Shown in pieces: positions 10,841 through 20,209 of a DNA stretch of 64,000 bases. Position 1 is the first letter of the stretch. The number at the start of each line of letters is the position of its first letter. The position numbers were made by a program, and so were the translations under genes. The stretch lies in contig UYJD01000002.1 of the NCBI GenBank assembly GCA_900618795.1, forward strand, positions 673,150 to 737,149. The letters are read 5' to 3'. Source of the DNA: Cyanodermella asteris (taxonomy: Eukaryota; Ascomycota; Lecanoromycetes; Ostropales; Stictidaceae). The notes under the pieces were generated by a model. It saw only the letters and a list, made by a program, of their open reading frames with translations. It made no database searches and was not told where the DNA came from.

Positions 10841-12485
10841 TCATCGCCAAAGGCACAGCTTCCCACTCGCTGTGCCAGCTGAGATCCAGTCTTGCGTCGG
10901 ATGGAAAACAGCAACAGCAGGCACTGCCGTGATGCCGTCACCACCAAGCTGAGCGAGCTGCTCGCCCTTACCAGTGTAAACGTCGACAAAGCGGTTCATG
11001 TTGCCGATAACAAACCGCTGGACTCCGTCCTCGGGCGCTCGTTGCCACTGTGCCCTCAATCTGCAGTGCATGTTAGTACAATAGCCTGTGAAAGTGAAGC
11101 TACACTCACATCGTGACCCAGCGCCCGGTTTGATTGTTATGCCTGATGGTCGTCTGCGGGCTCATCTCCTTCTCTGATGCTTCTTTACCCATCTTCCATC
11201 CTTTCATGTCCTCAAAGTCGTAGACCTTTACTGTATCGTCGTAGCTGGCAGTGGCAACCTGTCCGACGCTGTTGAAAGCGGCATGACTGACACTGAGTCT
11301 GCTCTCGTGGACACCAACACAATGTGGTTTTTTCCCGCCGTCGTCAGCTTTCACCATCTTCCGAACGTCCCAAAGAGACATGGTCCGATCTAGCGATGCT
11401 GTAGCAAAGAAATGTGGCAGGGCGGGATGCAGAGAAAAACCTCCAATTTTCTTCTCGGATAATGACCATATGTCTGCGCCGGAATTGGCTCTCGTGTCGA
11501 TGCGTCCGATGTGCCCGTCGAGTCGTGAGAAGTACATGACATGTGGTGAGGTTGGATCTATGTCGAGGCCTGATAGAGGCTCGTCTTCCAGGGCGTCTGC
11601 AGGCCCGTATAGCTCCCTGGAGGTTGAAGAGGCAAGGTCCAGCAGCCGTATTGAGGAGTCGTAGGAAGAAGTGATGCAATGATTCGAGTCGACCGGGGAG
11701 AAATGTATCGAGGATATCGTCCGAGTATGAACGTGGAATGAATTGACGACTGGGTCCGGAACCTCCGCATCCTCGTCATTCTCGTCGTATTCGGGTATCT
11801 CCTGACTTGCGTCGAAGATCCCCATATTTCCCATCTTGTCGCCAGCAAAACACAGCGCTTTGTCCGGGCTGGGATGGAATTGCATTGCGTAGATCCTCTC
11901 TGGCGTAATCTTGATACGGCTCGGGTCGTATCCTTCGTAGAGCTCCAAATTCGACATCCTCTCCCGCAAAGCCTTCAATTCCTTGTCCGTCGTCTGCTTG
12001 ACCTCCTCGTCCGGATCGAATGTCCGCACATGTGGCTGTGCGCCCCGACCGCCCAGGTCCCAATTGAAAGCCGAACCTGCGCCCCCGACTATTACATCCT
12101 TGAGGTCCATGTCCTTTGTGATGCGCTGCCTCTTGATTCGATCCTGCTCCTTTTGCTGCTCGAGCTGTTCATCGGCTTTCCGCTTTGCGATGGCGCTGTC
12201 GGCTTCGATCCCCTGTAATCGCGACGACTGCCGGGTGGCGACGGCTGGTGCTCGTTCCTTCTTTACGGTTGGTGTCTTCTTCGGCTTCGATCCAGGCTCG
12301 CGCTTGGGCGTCCGCTTCGCTCCCAGGCCAGCGCCCGCGGCTTCGAGCGAGAGCTTCTTGAGAAGCGCTGGAAGTCGTTAGTCACTGATCACTGCAAACG
12401 GGCAGAGCGAAGATACTATACCATCGCGCTCAGCAATGTTCGCCTGTCGCTGCCGCTCATAGTCACTGATTTCCTGCTTGACCAT
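10841..12485 (-). CDS. CMR1: CMR1-type WD40 DNA-damage-binding protein
   Basis: This is a nuclear WD40 protein of the Cmr1 (WDR76-like) family, linked in yeast to replication-stress response and protein quality control. There are three exons: 12485-12422, 12367-11110 and 11060-10841, giving 513 residues. Intron 1 is GTATAG to TTCCAG; intron 2 is GTGAGT with a TACTAAC branch and TGCAG acceptor. The start ATG opens a frame ([19 protein letters not shown]) that matches the usual family N-terminus. A basic linker ([15 protein letters not shown]) precedes [18 protein letters not shown] blades follow: [55 protein letters not shown] and [15 protein letters not shown]. The last exon supplies the final blade, ending [13 protein letters not shown]. 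The splice-derived ends recover complete terminal blades, which supports the model. Confidence 0.92.
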
Positions 12486-13119
12486 TTTGACGCCTTTGAA
12501 ATTCTGAGACGAGTATGTTTGCCGAAAGACAGCGATCGTTGGGCTGCAGCAGAAGTGATTTACGCGGTCAGATTGAGTGTCGTGCCGAGCGCGTCGGTCT
12601 CGCGATCCCCTACGTCAGACGCAGACAGCCCCCCGATCTCCTTACATGCACTCCTTTTTTCGAAGTGATCAAATATTTTGTTGATGGCAATTCCCAGCAA
12701 CGCAGAACAAAGCCGTCATGTCAATTTTTGCAAATCTCTGCTCTGGTTCCCTCTCTGCCTGCCCGTCGCTGTGGACAGTCTGCAGATGAGTCCTTGGTGA
12801 AGCAGTTGTCTGATCGACCATCAAGCATAAATGGAGTTGTATGGGGCATTTATGTGTTATGTACGAGTTTGCACAATGCAGATATCACGTTAATCAAGTC
12901 CCGCTTCGTGGTCTCTACAGACTTCGAGACAGCAAAGATCGTCTAAGCGCAATAGCAATCCGAGCACTACCCAACGGCAAGCGATCCTCACTTCTGTCCA
13001 ATTGATTCCTGTCGCGGGGCCAGTGGCTAACTCCCCGAGTATGTCTGAATGCCTTGTTCCATGGTACTGCATTGCTCAAGAGTTTTGGTGGCTGATTGTG
13101 GCACGCATGGCTTCCTCCG
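12486..13119. other. intergenic region
   Basis: This contains the CMR1 upstream region and the 3' flank of the unknown gene that follows. I saw no gene. Short frames on both strands lack family features. Confidence 0.45.
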
Positions 13120-13816
13120 CTAGACGAGCGGATAATATCGCGGGCGTCTGGAATACTTGTCTCCGTACAGCATCGACTCCCTCGGGTTTCTCACCCCACG
13201 TAGCTGTGAGCTTCTCCCAGTCTCGAGGGGATCCAAGGGATCGTAGTAGCTCCACCAATCCTCTTTGACAATGTTCGGATCGCTGTCTGGCCCGGGACTA
13301 TTTTGTCAGCACGGGGTTCGTAAAGCTGCGACGTCTGCTCAAAATCAACGACTGGTTGTTCTTTACGTACTAGAAATGTCGCCGCTCGCACGGGCAAAGG
13401 CCCTCAAAACGGACTCCGTATATGTTCTCGTTGTTCGGCCAGCCGTACTTACGAAAATTCATTGTTCTGACCCACGGCGGACAATTGCAGACGACAGCCG
13501 TTTGGGGGCCGTTCGCGACACGCTGGTCATCCATATCAAGCTTGCCGAAAGGACCACTGAACTGTCCCCAAGGCAGCCTACCAGGGAAAACGTCATCGTC
13601 GTCCGGATCGCCGTCCCAGCCTAACCCACAGCGGTTGATGCCATAGCCTTTTGGTCTGGTGTTGAGACCGTTGGTCCGTCCAGTACGATACATAAGACCA
13701 CCAGGAGGCAGTCCGGGGTCGCTTTGCCAGTGGACCCATTCCTCGTTTCGGGGCCACCAGTGTTTCGTCCTTCGGAAGGAATGCTGGCGTGGAACATTTG
13801 TGAAAGCTCGGCCCAT
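13120..13816 (-). CDS. hypothetical Trp/Cys-rich protein
   Basis: I do not recognise this family. The model has two exons, 13816-13371 and 13297-13120, giving 207 residues. The intron has a GTACGT donor, a TGCTGAC branch and an ATAG acceptor. It removes a frame change and joins CPCERRHF to YPGPDSDPNIVKEDWW. The protein is rich in Trp, Pro, Asp and Arg, with HWWPRNEEWVHW near the start, an acidic GDPDDDDV patch, paired cysteines (CNCPPW and CPC) and a tyrosine-rich tail. There is no signal peptide or membrane helix, so a cytosolic or nuclear protein is likely. The ATG at 13816 follows an in-frame stop and lies about 236 nt downstream of the phosphoribomutase stop on the same strand. An additional upstream exon cannot be excluded. 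Confidence 0.55.
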
Positions 13817-14051
13817 GCTAGATTGACGATGTCACTGAGGTTCTGATCTTGAATGTGGATGGCAAGTTGGGTTTGTTCACGAGCGAAGACTTGAAGTACA
13901 GTGCCGACTCGGCGGCTTAGGATCTGTTGCCCGTGCAGGTTGTTTGCTGCTTCGGGTGTCACAAAATCACAAGCCAGCACGTTGCCAGCACCTCGGCCAA
14001 TGATAGGATCTATCTGAATGCCGCTGGTCAAGCATAGCAGCATATTTGGCT

Positions 14052-15893
14052 TTAGATGTTCCATTGATCGTACCAAACAGTATCTGCATCAACTAGGTCG
14101 GAAAAGCGCTCTTCGATCCGCAATGCTGGGTCCGAGAAAAATGTGCGACTAATGACACGAAGGACGTCAATAGCCCCTTTCTTGGCTTCTTCGGCACTTT
14201 GCTTGCTTCTGCACTCGATGTACACCTTAATCTTTGGCTCCGTTCCCGAGGCACGGACCGTGTACCTGACGCCATCTCGAAAGATGTCGTTGCCAAAGTG
14301 CCAAACAGTGATCATTTGAGTGTCTGAGGAACTTGGCAGGGAAGCCCTGCCATCAGCACTGCCAGTATCTGTGCCTTTGCCGAGATCTCGAACTCTGGTA
14401 TGTTGCTCGCTAGCATTTAGAGGCTTGACCAGTGTGGGGTCGGTCTGAATGCGCGAGAACGTTTTGGCCGTCAGTGCCACATTTGGGGTTTTCCAGTAGG
14501 TGTTCAGTGTCTGAAAACAACCATATTTCTGATAGAGCTGCTGCAAGGCGTTGTATGGCGAGCCGATTCGGGCGCACATTTCGAGGAAAAGCAGAGCTGC
14601 TGAAACTCCGTCTTTGTCGTGTGCGACTTGTGGAAGCATGTAGCCGAGTGCCTCTTCGTAGCCAAAGATGGCCCCGCTTCCAATCTGCCGAGCACGATTT
14701 CCGATCCACTTGAAACCCGTCAAAGTCTCTTCGACTTTGAACCCTTCTGCTTCCCCGATCACACCAAGAATTTGGGATGAGACGGCTGACAAGAGCATAG
14801 TGAAATCTTGCATCTGATTTTTGTTTCGCTCATAGAGATAATGGCCTAGCAATACACCCACGTCGTCTCCCTTGAACTGTCGCCACTTTCCTTCCACTTT
14901 CTCCGCAGCAGCGAACCGATCTGCGTCGGGATCGTTGGCGAGGATAAGTGAAATGTCGAGAGTGTCGGCCGCCTGTTTTGCAAGATCAAGTGCTCCATAC
15001 TCTTCGGGATTGGGATACTTGACCGTAGGGAAATTCGGATCAGGATTAACCTGCTCGCTAACGAGTTCCATGTGCGGTCCAAACCGTTTCGTCTTGCTGG
15101 GCGACATCGGCGAGCCTGGGGACAGTGGCTCTTCCGAAGAAACAGACATGAATGCTCGCTTCACGTATGAAAATGTACCAGCCATGAACCTGAAACCCAC
15201 ACCGTGCATTGGTGTATAGACAAATCTCGGAACTTTCGCAGGATCAAGGGACACCTGCCTTGCAATAGATTTGTGGTACTCATCAACAGGAGACTCTAAT
15301 GCGTCAAAAAGTTGCCCGCCAATATTGGTGTCCCAAGTCAATGGATCCAAGTTCTTAAGTATAGCCTTTGCGATCTGTCCATCCTTGGGAGAGTTGATCT
15401 GACAACCATTGCCGCCATATACCTTGTACCCGTTGTCTTCTTTAGGATTGTGACTGGCCGTGATCATCACGCCTCCCGCCGCTCCCAGTAACTTGACAGT
15501 AAAGGGAACCATTGGCGTGTGCACATAGTCCTGGAACATGTGTACTTTGACACCCTTGGCCATGAACGCTGCGGCTGCCAGTTGGGCGAAATATCTGGAG
15601 TCGCGCCTAGTGTCATGGCCAATGACTACACCCGCATTACCAGCATTCTCGTTAGTATCGAGCAGATGTTGAGCAAGACCTTGGGAGGTCTGAATGACAA
15701 TCAAACTGTTCATACGAGCAAAGCCTGCCTCGACGCGGGCACGCAGGCCAGCGGTTCCGAACGCGATGCGCGTTCCGAGGCGGTCCTGAAGCGCGGTGAC
15801 ATTGTTGTCGGCGAGCAACGACTCAATCTCTTTGCGGGTTCTGGGGTCCTGGTCGATGTCTAGCCATTGCTTCGCCAGCGCTTGGACGTCCAT
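14052..15893 (-). CDS. phosphoglucomutase/phosphoribomutase (PGM2/Prm15 type)
   Basis: This is an alpha-D-phosphohexomutase of the PGM2/Pgm3 branch that includes yeast phosphoribomutase, interconverting ribose-1-phosphate and ribose-5-phosphate (or glucose phosphates) in the cytosol. It is a single exon of 613 residues. The phosphoserine loop TASHNPKEDNGYKVYGG carries the catalytic Ser at 147. The metal loop DPDADR is at 321-326. The sugar-binding loop is GFKWIGNR, with EEALGYMLP following, and the phosphate-binding loop RASGTEPKIK is near the C-terminus. The N-terminal FGTAGLRARV motif is intact. A serine-proline segment (residues about 252-267, with SPGSPMSPSK) sits between domains 2 and 3, where many relatives have a short loop. 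All catalytic elements are present, so the enzyme is expected to be active. Confidence 0.93.
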   Translation of the reverse strand: MDVQALAKQWLDIDQDPRTRKEIESLLADNNVTALQDRLGTRIAFGTAGLRARVEAGFARMNSLIVIQTSQGLAQHLLDTNENAGNAGVVIGHDTRRDSRYFAQLAAAAFMAKGVKVHMFQDYVHTPMVPFTVKLLGAAGGVMITASHNPKEDNGYKVYGGNGCQINSPKDGQIAKAILKNLDPLTWDTNIGGQLFDALESPVDEYHKSIARQVSLDPAKVPRFVYTPMHGVGFRFMAGTFSYVKRAFMSVSSEEPLSPGSPMSPSKTKRFGPHMELVSEQVNPDPNFPTVKYPNPEEYGALDLAKQAADTLDISLILANDPDADRFAAAEKVEGKWRQFKGDDVGVLLGHYLYERNKNQMQDFTMLLSAVSSQILGVIGEAEGFKVEETLTGFKWIGNRARQIGSGAIFGYEEALGYMLPQVAHDKDGVSAALLFLEMCARIGSPYNALQQLYQKYGCFQTLNTYWKTPNVALTAKTFSRIQTDPTLVKPLNASEQHTRVRDLGKGTDTGSADGRASLPSSSDTQMITVWHFGNDIFRDGVRYTVRASGTEPKIKVYIECRSKQSAEEAKKGAIDVLRVISRTFFSDPALRIEERFSDLVDADTVWYDQWNI

Positions 15894-16079
15894 CGTAGTA
15901 CCTATATACCTGGCGGGTTGCTAGGATGCAGAGTTGGCGGGCAGATCAAGTATCCATGCGGCGGACTGCGGAGCGGCGCGGCGAAACATCTGCCTCCGAG
16001 ATAATCTTCTGTATGATATCGATTTCATGAAAGTCCACTCCGACAATCGACATCAGGTGGCGCAACATCAAGTCCAGTA

Positions 16080-19000
16080 ATGCGTAGGACTACTAGGACG
16101 GTATGGTCACTCCCGAGCTTCTCACTTCATTGCTGACTTGTTATGTAGGTGCCGAAAGGTGACGCTCTGTGTCTCTTCTGCGCCTCTCGTTTCTTTCCTT
16201 CGAGTGCTCTTCCGACATTGCATGCCCCTCGACGTCTAATACATTCGCGGACTCGCCTCAATCAATCAGCACAAAATGCGACTCAGGTTGCCTCGCAAAC
16301 TCAGGACTCGGCATCTCGGGGCTGGGGCCAAGCAAGATCACCTCAGGAAGGTGGTTCTGGTGGATGGGGCTCTGACGCCTCGACGCCGGTATGGAACACG
16401 GATAAAACCAAGGTCCTAGGGAAAGCGGAACCTCAACCTAAGCAGCACGGTAAATGGACCGCCAGACGTGATTTGGAACATATGCTGATGCTTTCTAGCC
16501 CCGGATCGGAGGAGCGCGCCAGCTGAAGACACTTCTTCCGCACCCGAACGTCGTCAAACAGTCGGTAATGCAAATAAACAGCAACAAGGTGTCGCGACAC
16601 GGAGAATACGCACAAATCATCAGCCACAGGGTTTCACGATACGGAACATTCCTACAGCTTCGGCTTCGCACGAGCAGCGATTCGCAATTAATCGCCCACG
16701 AACTGAGGCAGGCCGCAACGGCCGTGAGCAGCGCGATCCGGATTCTAAACCCGCTTTCAGGAGGCTTGCGACAGGTGTCGACTCACAGATTTCACCTGCT
16801 ACATCGAGAAATGGGGAGCCGGCGGTCTACCAATTCAAGAGTACAAGCGAATCCAAGCAGGAACAGGCAGTCGCTGGCTGGGGTGGCGGACAGTCTGTTA
16901 GCTGGGGCAATCCGGGCGCTGACAAGAAGACAAGTCCGACAGTAGGATCTACAAGGACGTGGGGCACCAGACAGGATAGTTCTCGACAGCCCCAGAAGGC
17001 CTCGACTACTTCGAGCAGCGCCAAACCTGCTCCACGAGGGCGTTCAAAATGGGATGCAGCACCATTGGACGAGGAAGAAACGTCATCCCGCACAAATTTC
17101 GAAGGCTTCCGGAGAAGAACACAAGCAGAATCAGTGGGCGAAGCCACCGACTGGAATGGAGTGAAGACCGTAGTTGGGACTGGAGGAAAGGAAGATGTGG
17201 CACCTGTTCAGAGTGACCCCAGGTTAAGACGAAGAAGCAGATTCGCTCTATCGAGCGAACCAGAACCCGGCACCGCAGCGAACAGACACCAAGGCAAACG
17301 TTCTGCTCGTCGGGGAGGCGGAGATGAGGAAGAACTCATCAGCGATGCGGCAGTGGAACGAATGGAGCGTCGGGAGCAACGAAAAGCCGCAAAGGCCCAG
17401 CGAAAGACCGATGCACCCACGCCCATTATTCTCCCAGACTTCATCAGCATTGGCAACCTCGCAGCTGCGTTGCGAGTGAGGCCAGAGGACTTTACTGATA
17501 AACTCCAAGAGCTTGGATTTGAAGACTTCACGAACGATCATGTCATCGGTGCCGAGGATGCAGGATTGATCGCGCAGGAATTCAACTTCGAGCCCACAGC
17601 CGCACCCGCCGTGAAGGTGCAGGAAGATCTGATCGCCGCGCCAGAGCCGTCCAGTGAGGACAAAGAGCTCATGCTAAATCGTCCCCCTGTGATCACCATC
17701 ATGGGTCACGTCGATCACGGCAAGACTACTTTACTTGATTTCTTACGGAAGTCGTCCGTTGCTGCTGGTGAGCACGGAGGGATCACACAGCACATTGGTG
17801 CGTTCACCGTTGAGATGCCTTCCGGGCGAACAATCACGTTCCTGGACACACCGGGCCACTCGGCTTTCTTGGAGATGAGACAACGTGGAGCGAATGTCAC
17901 AGACATTGTTATCCTTGTTGTCGCTGCCGATGATAGTGTTAAACCTCAAACCCTGGAAGCCATCAAGCATGCTCAAGGTGCTAATGTGCCCATGATCGTT
18001 GCCATCAGCAAAGCGGATAAAGACCAGGCTGATCCCGACCGTGTCAAGCGTGATCTGGCTCAGCACGGTGTCGAAGTCGAGGACTTTGGTGGCGACGTGC
18101 AGGCTATACCCGTTAGCGGAAAGACCGGTCAAGGCATGGAGGATCTCGAAGACGCTGCTATCGCACTTGCCGACATTCTCGATGTTCGAGCAGATACAAC
18201 CGGTAGCGTCGAAGGATGGGTGCTCGAATCCAAGCTCAAACCCCAAGGGCGAGTTGCTACCTTGTTGATGAAGCGAGGAACCCTACGACCAGGTGCGATT
18301 CTTGTCGCTGGGACTACCTGGACCCGTGTTAGGACTTTACGAAACGAAGCTGGACAGGTTGTGTCTGAGGCTACACCTGGACAGCCTGTTGAGGTCGATG
18401 GCTGGGACGACACACCAGAGGCCGGCGCAGAAGCTCTCGAAGCACCAAATATGCAGCGCGCACGAGAAGTGTGTGAACTACGCGAAGAGCGCGCCGAAGC
18501 CGAGAGGCTGGCTAGTGATGTAGCTGCCACGAACGAGCAGCGCGTGGAGCACAGGGCACAGCGTGCAATAACCAAAGAGCAGAAGGCAATGTCGAGAAGC
18601 TCTGAGGTTGATGAAGATCGTGCTGCGGAACTGGAAGCCGCAGCAGACCTGGCAAAGTCGAACGCCACGTCAAAGTTCATTCAAGCACCAGTCATTGTCC
18701 GTGCTGATGTTGCCGGCTCGGCCGAAGCAGTATCCAGCGCAATCCTCGCCATGGGCAATAGCGAAATCCAGGTCCGGATTTTGAAAGAAGAAGTCGGAGC
18801 CATTGCAGCATCCGACGTCGAACTAGCCGAGACCGCAGAGGGCGCAATCATCAACTTTGGTCAGCCAATCCCAGGAGAGATGCGTCGCATCCTCGAGAAA
18901 AAGGCTGTCAAGGTCATAGACGGCAACGTCATCTATCGAATCACCGACGCCGTCAAAGAGTACCTCGAGGAGAAGCTCCCGCCACTCAGAGTGACGCGTG

Positions 19001-19302
19001 TGATCGGAGAGGCCGAGATCCTACAGGTCTTCGAATACAAGATGAAGGGCAAAGGAACCGTGCCGGTCGCTGGCTGCAGAGTCTCCAACGGCACTGTCGA
19101 GAAGGGCAAGAATGCAAAAATATTCCGCGCTGGACAAGTCATCTACGATGGCAAGTTGATATCGCTCAAGAACCACAAGCGTGATGTGGACAGTATGCAA
19201 AAGGGCACAGAGTGTGGCATGGGCTTTGAGAATTTCACAGCCTTTGAGGCGGGTGACAAGCTGCAGATATATGATGTCAGCGAGGAGAGGCGAAAACTGT
19301 AG
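16080..19302 (+). CDS. IFM1: mitochondrial translation initiation factor IF-2
   Basis: This GTPase brings initiator tRNA to mitochondrial ribosomes. There are three exons: 16080-16100 (only seven codons), 16149-16449 and 16499-19302, giving 1041 residues. The introns end in TGCTGAC...TATGTAG and TGCTGAT...TTCTAG. The spliced start [21 protein letters not shown], continuing to [12 protein letters not shown], is a basic presequence fitting mitochondrial import. A 400-residue low-complexity linker contains repeated GWG/WG motifs. The IF2_N module follows ([17 protein letters not shown]). The G domain has G1 GHVDHGKTT (from residue 510), DTPGHSAF, and SKAD (611-614) at the NKxD position. The C-terminal domains contain [15 protein letters not shown] and the [16 protein letters not shown] barrel. 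The upstream exon was chosen because the GTG-initiated frame alone lacks an ATG. Confidence 0.93.
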
Positions 19303-20119
19303 GATATTACACATGAAGACAGGCGTACCATACGCATATAGACGAAGACAGAACTTAATCTTCTGGTGCTGTCGAAATCAGGCAACACATGTACCGGACA
19401 TGATCAGTTATGTGGGCCGTTTTCAAATAGCTGTTGTCAGTGTCATGTCCAAATGGAATCACGGCAGAATAATATCAAAGCCCACATGCAAGTCTCGTGT
19501 TCTTTCGTCGTGGCTGATAGGTTTCCTGGACATTACGTGTCCACATACGATCTGAGATGGTTCATGTCATCAAGCTGGTCTTCAAGCCGGAAAAGTCCAT
19601 GCCGGTGTTTGTATAAGAAACCCGTTGCTGTCCAACGGCGAGTTTGATGAGGTAGGTTGGCGAGTGGTCTTTCCGCCAATCCCGCTACATTTTTAACCAC
19701 GAAGACTGCGACCACCTTCAAAGTTATATGTAGGTATGCGTTCTCGGAAAGGTGTGAGCGTATTCATTCAGGCTCGGGTTCTGCTGGTATAGGCGTGTTG
19801 TGTGATCATGTAAGTGATATTACGCTCGGAGGCTTTGACCACAGTCGCCTGCTTGAAAGCGCGTGCTGAGACCGCTCACTAAACTTCCGATGCACGCAAA
19901 AGGAATCTCCAACCACCAGCCCTCGCTGACACGCTACATATCAGAACCAACATGTGAACAAATGGGGCTTGAGCGTATACGAACAAGCTCACCTGTTGAA
20001 GGCGTGCTCTTTCAATGCCCCTGGAACATGGAACTGACTCTCCGGCCAAAGTAAGCATATAAAGGATGTTTAACAAGTATCAAACCAACTTCCTGAAAGT
20101 GGTTCCACAAGTAATCGCC
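19303..20119. other. intergenic region
   Basis: Downstream flank of the IF-2 gene up to the tRNA. I saw no supported gene. Confidence 0.45.
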
Positions 20120-20200
20120 GGCGCTTTGGCGGAGTGGTTAACGCGCTGCCCTGCTAAGGCAGTTCCCTCGGGAGCAAGAGTTCGAATCTCTTAGGCGTCG
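20120..20200 (+). tRNA. tRNA-Ser (anticodon GCT)
   Basis: This 81-nt sequence folds as a class II tRNA. The acceptor stem GGCGCTT pairs with AGGCGTC (two G-U pairs) and G is the discriminator base. The anticodon stem CTGCC/GGCAG frames the loop CTGCTAA, with GCT at 20153-20155. A long variable arm with a CCC/GGG stem, typical of serine tRNAs, precedes the T-arm AAGAG-TTCGAAT-CTCTT. No intron is present. The tRNA decodes AGC/AGU serine codons. Confidence 0.93.
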
Positions 20201-20204
20201 ATTC

Positions 20205-20209
20205 TTTTT
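20205..20209 (+). terminator. RNA polymerase III terminator (T5)
   Basis: A TTTTT run begins five nucleotides after the discriminator base of the tRNA-Ser gene. This is the expected Pol III stop signal. Confidence 0.8.

Noticed and set aside
13621-14076. 151-codon reverse-strand frame just after the phosphoribomutase
   Set aside because: It begins inside the phosphoribomutase 3' end, overlaps the better-supported unknown gene in another frame, and shows no family features.
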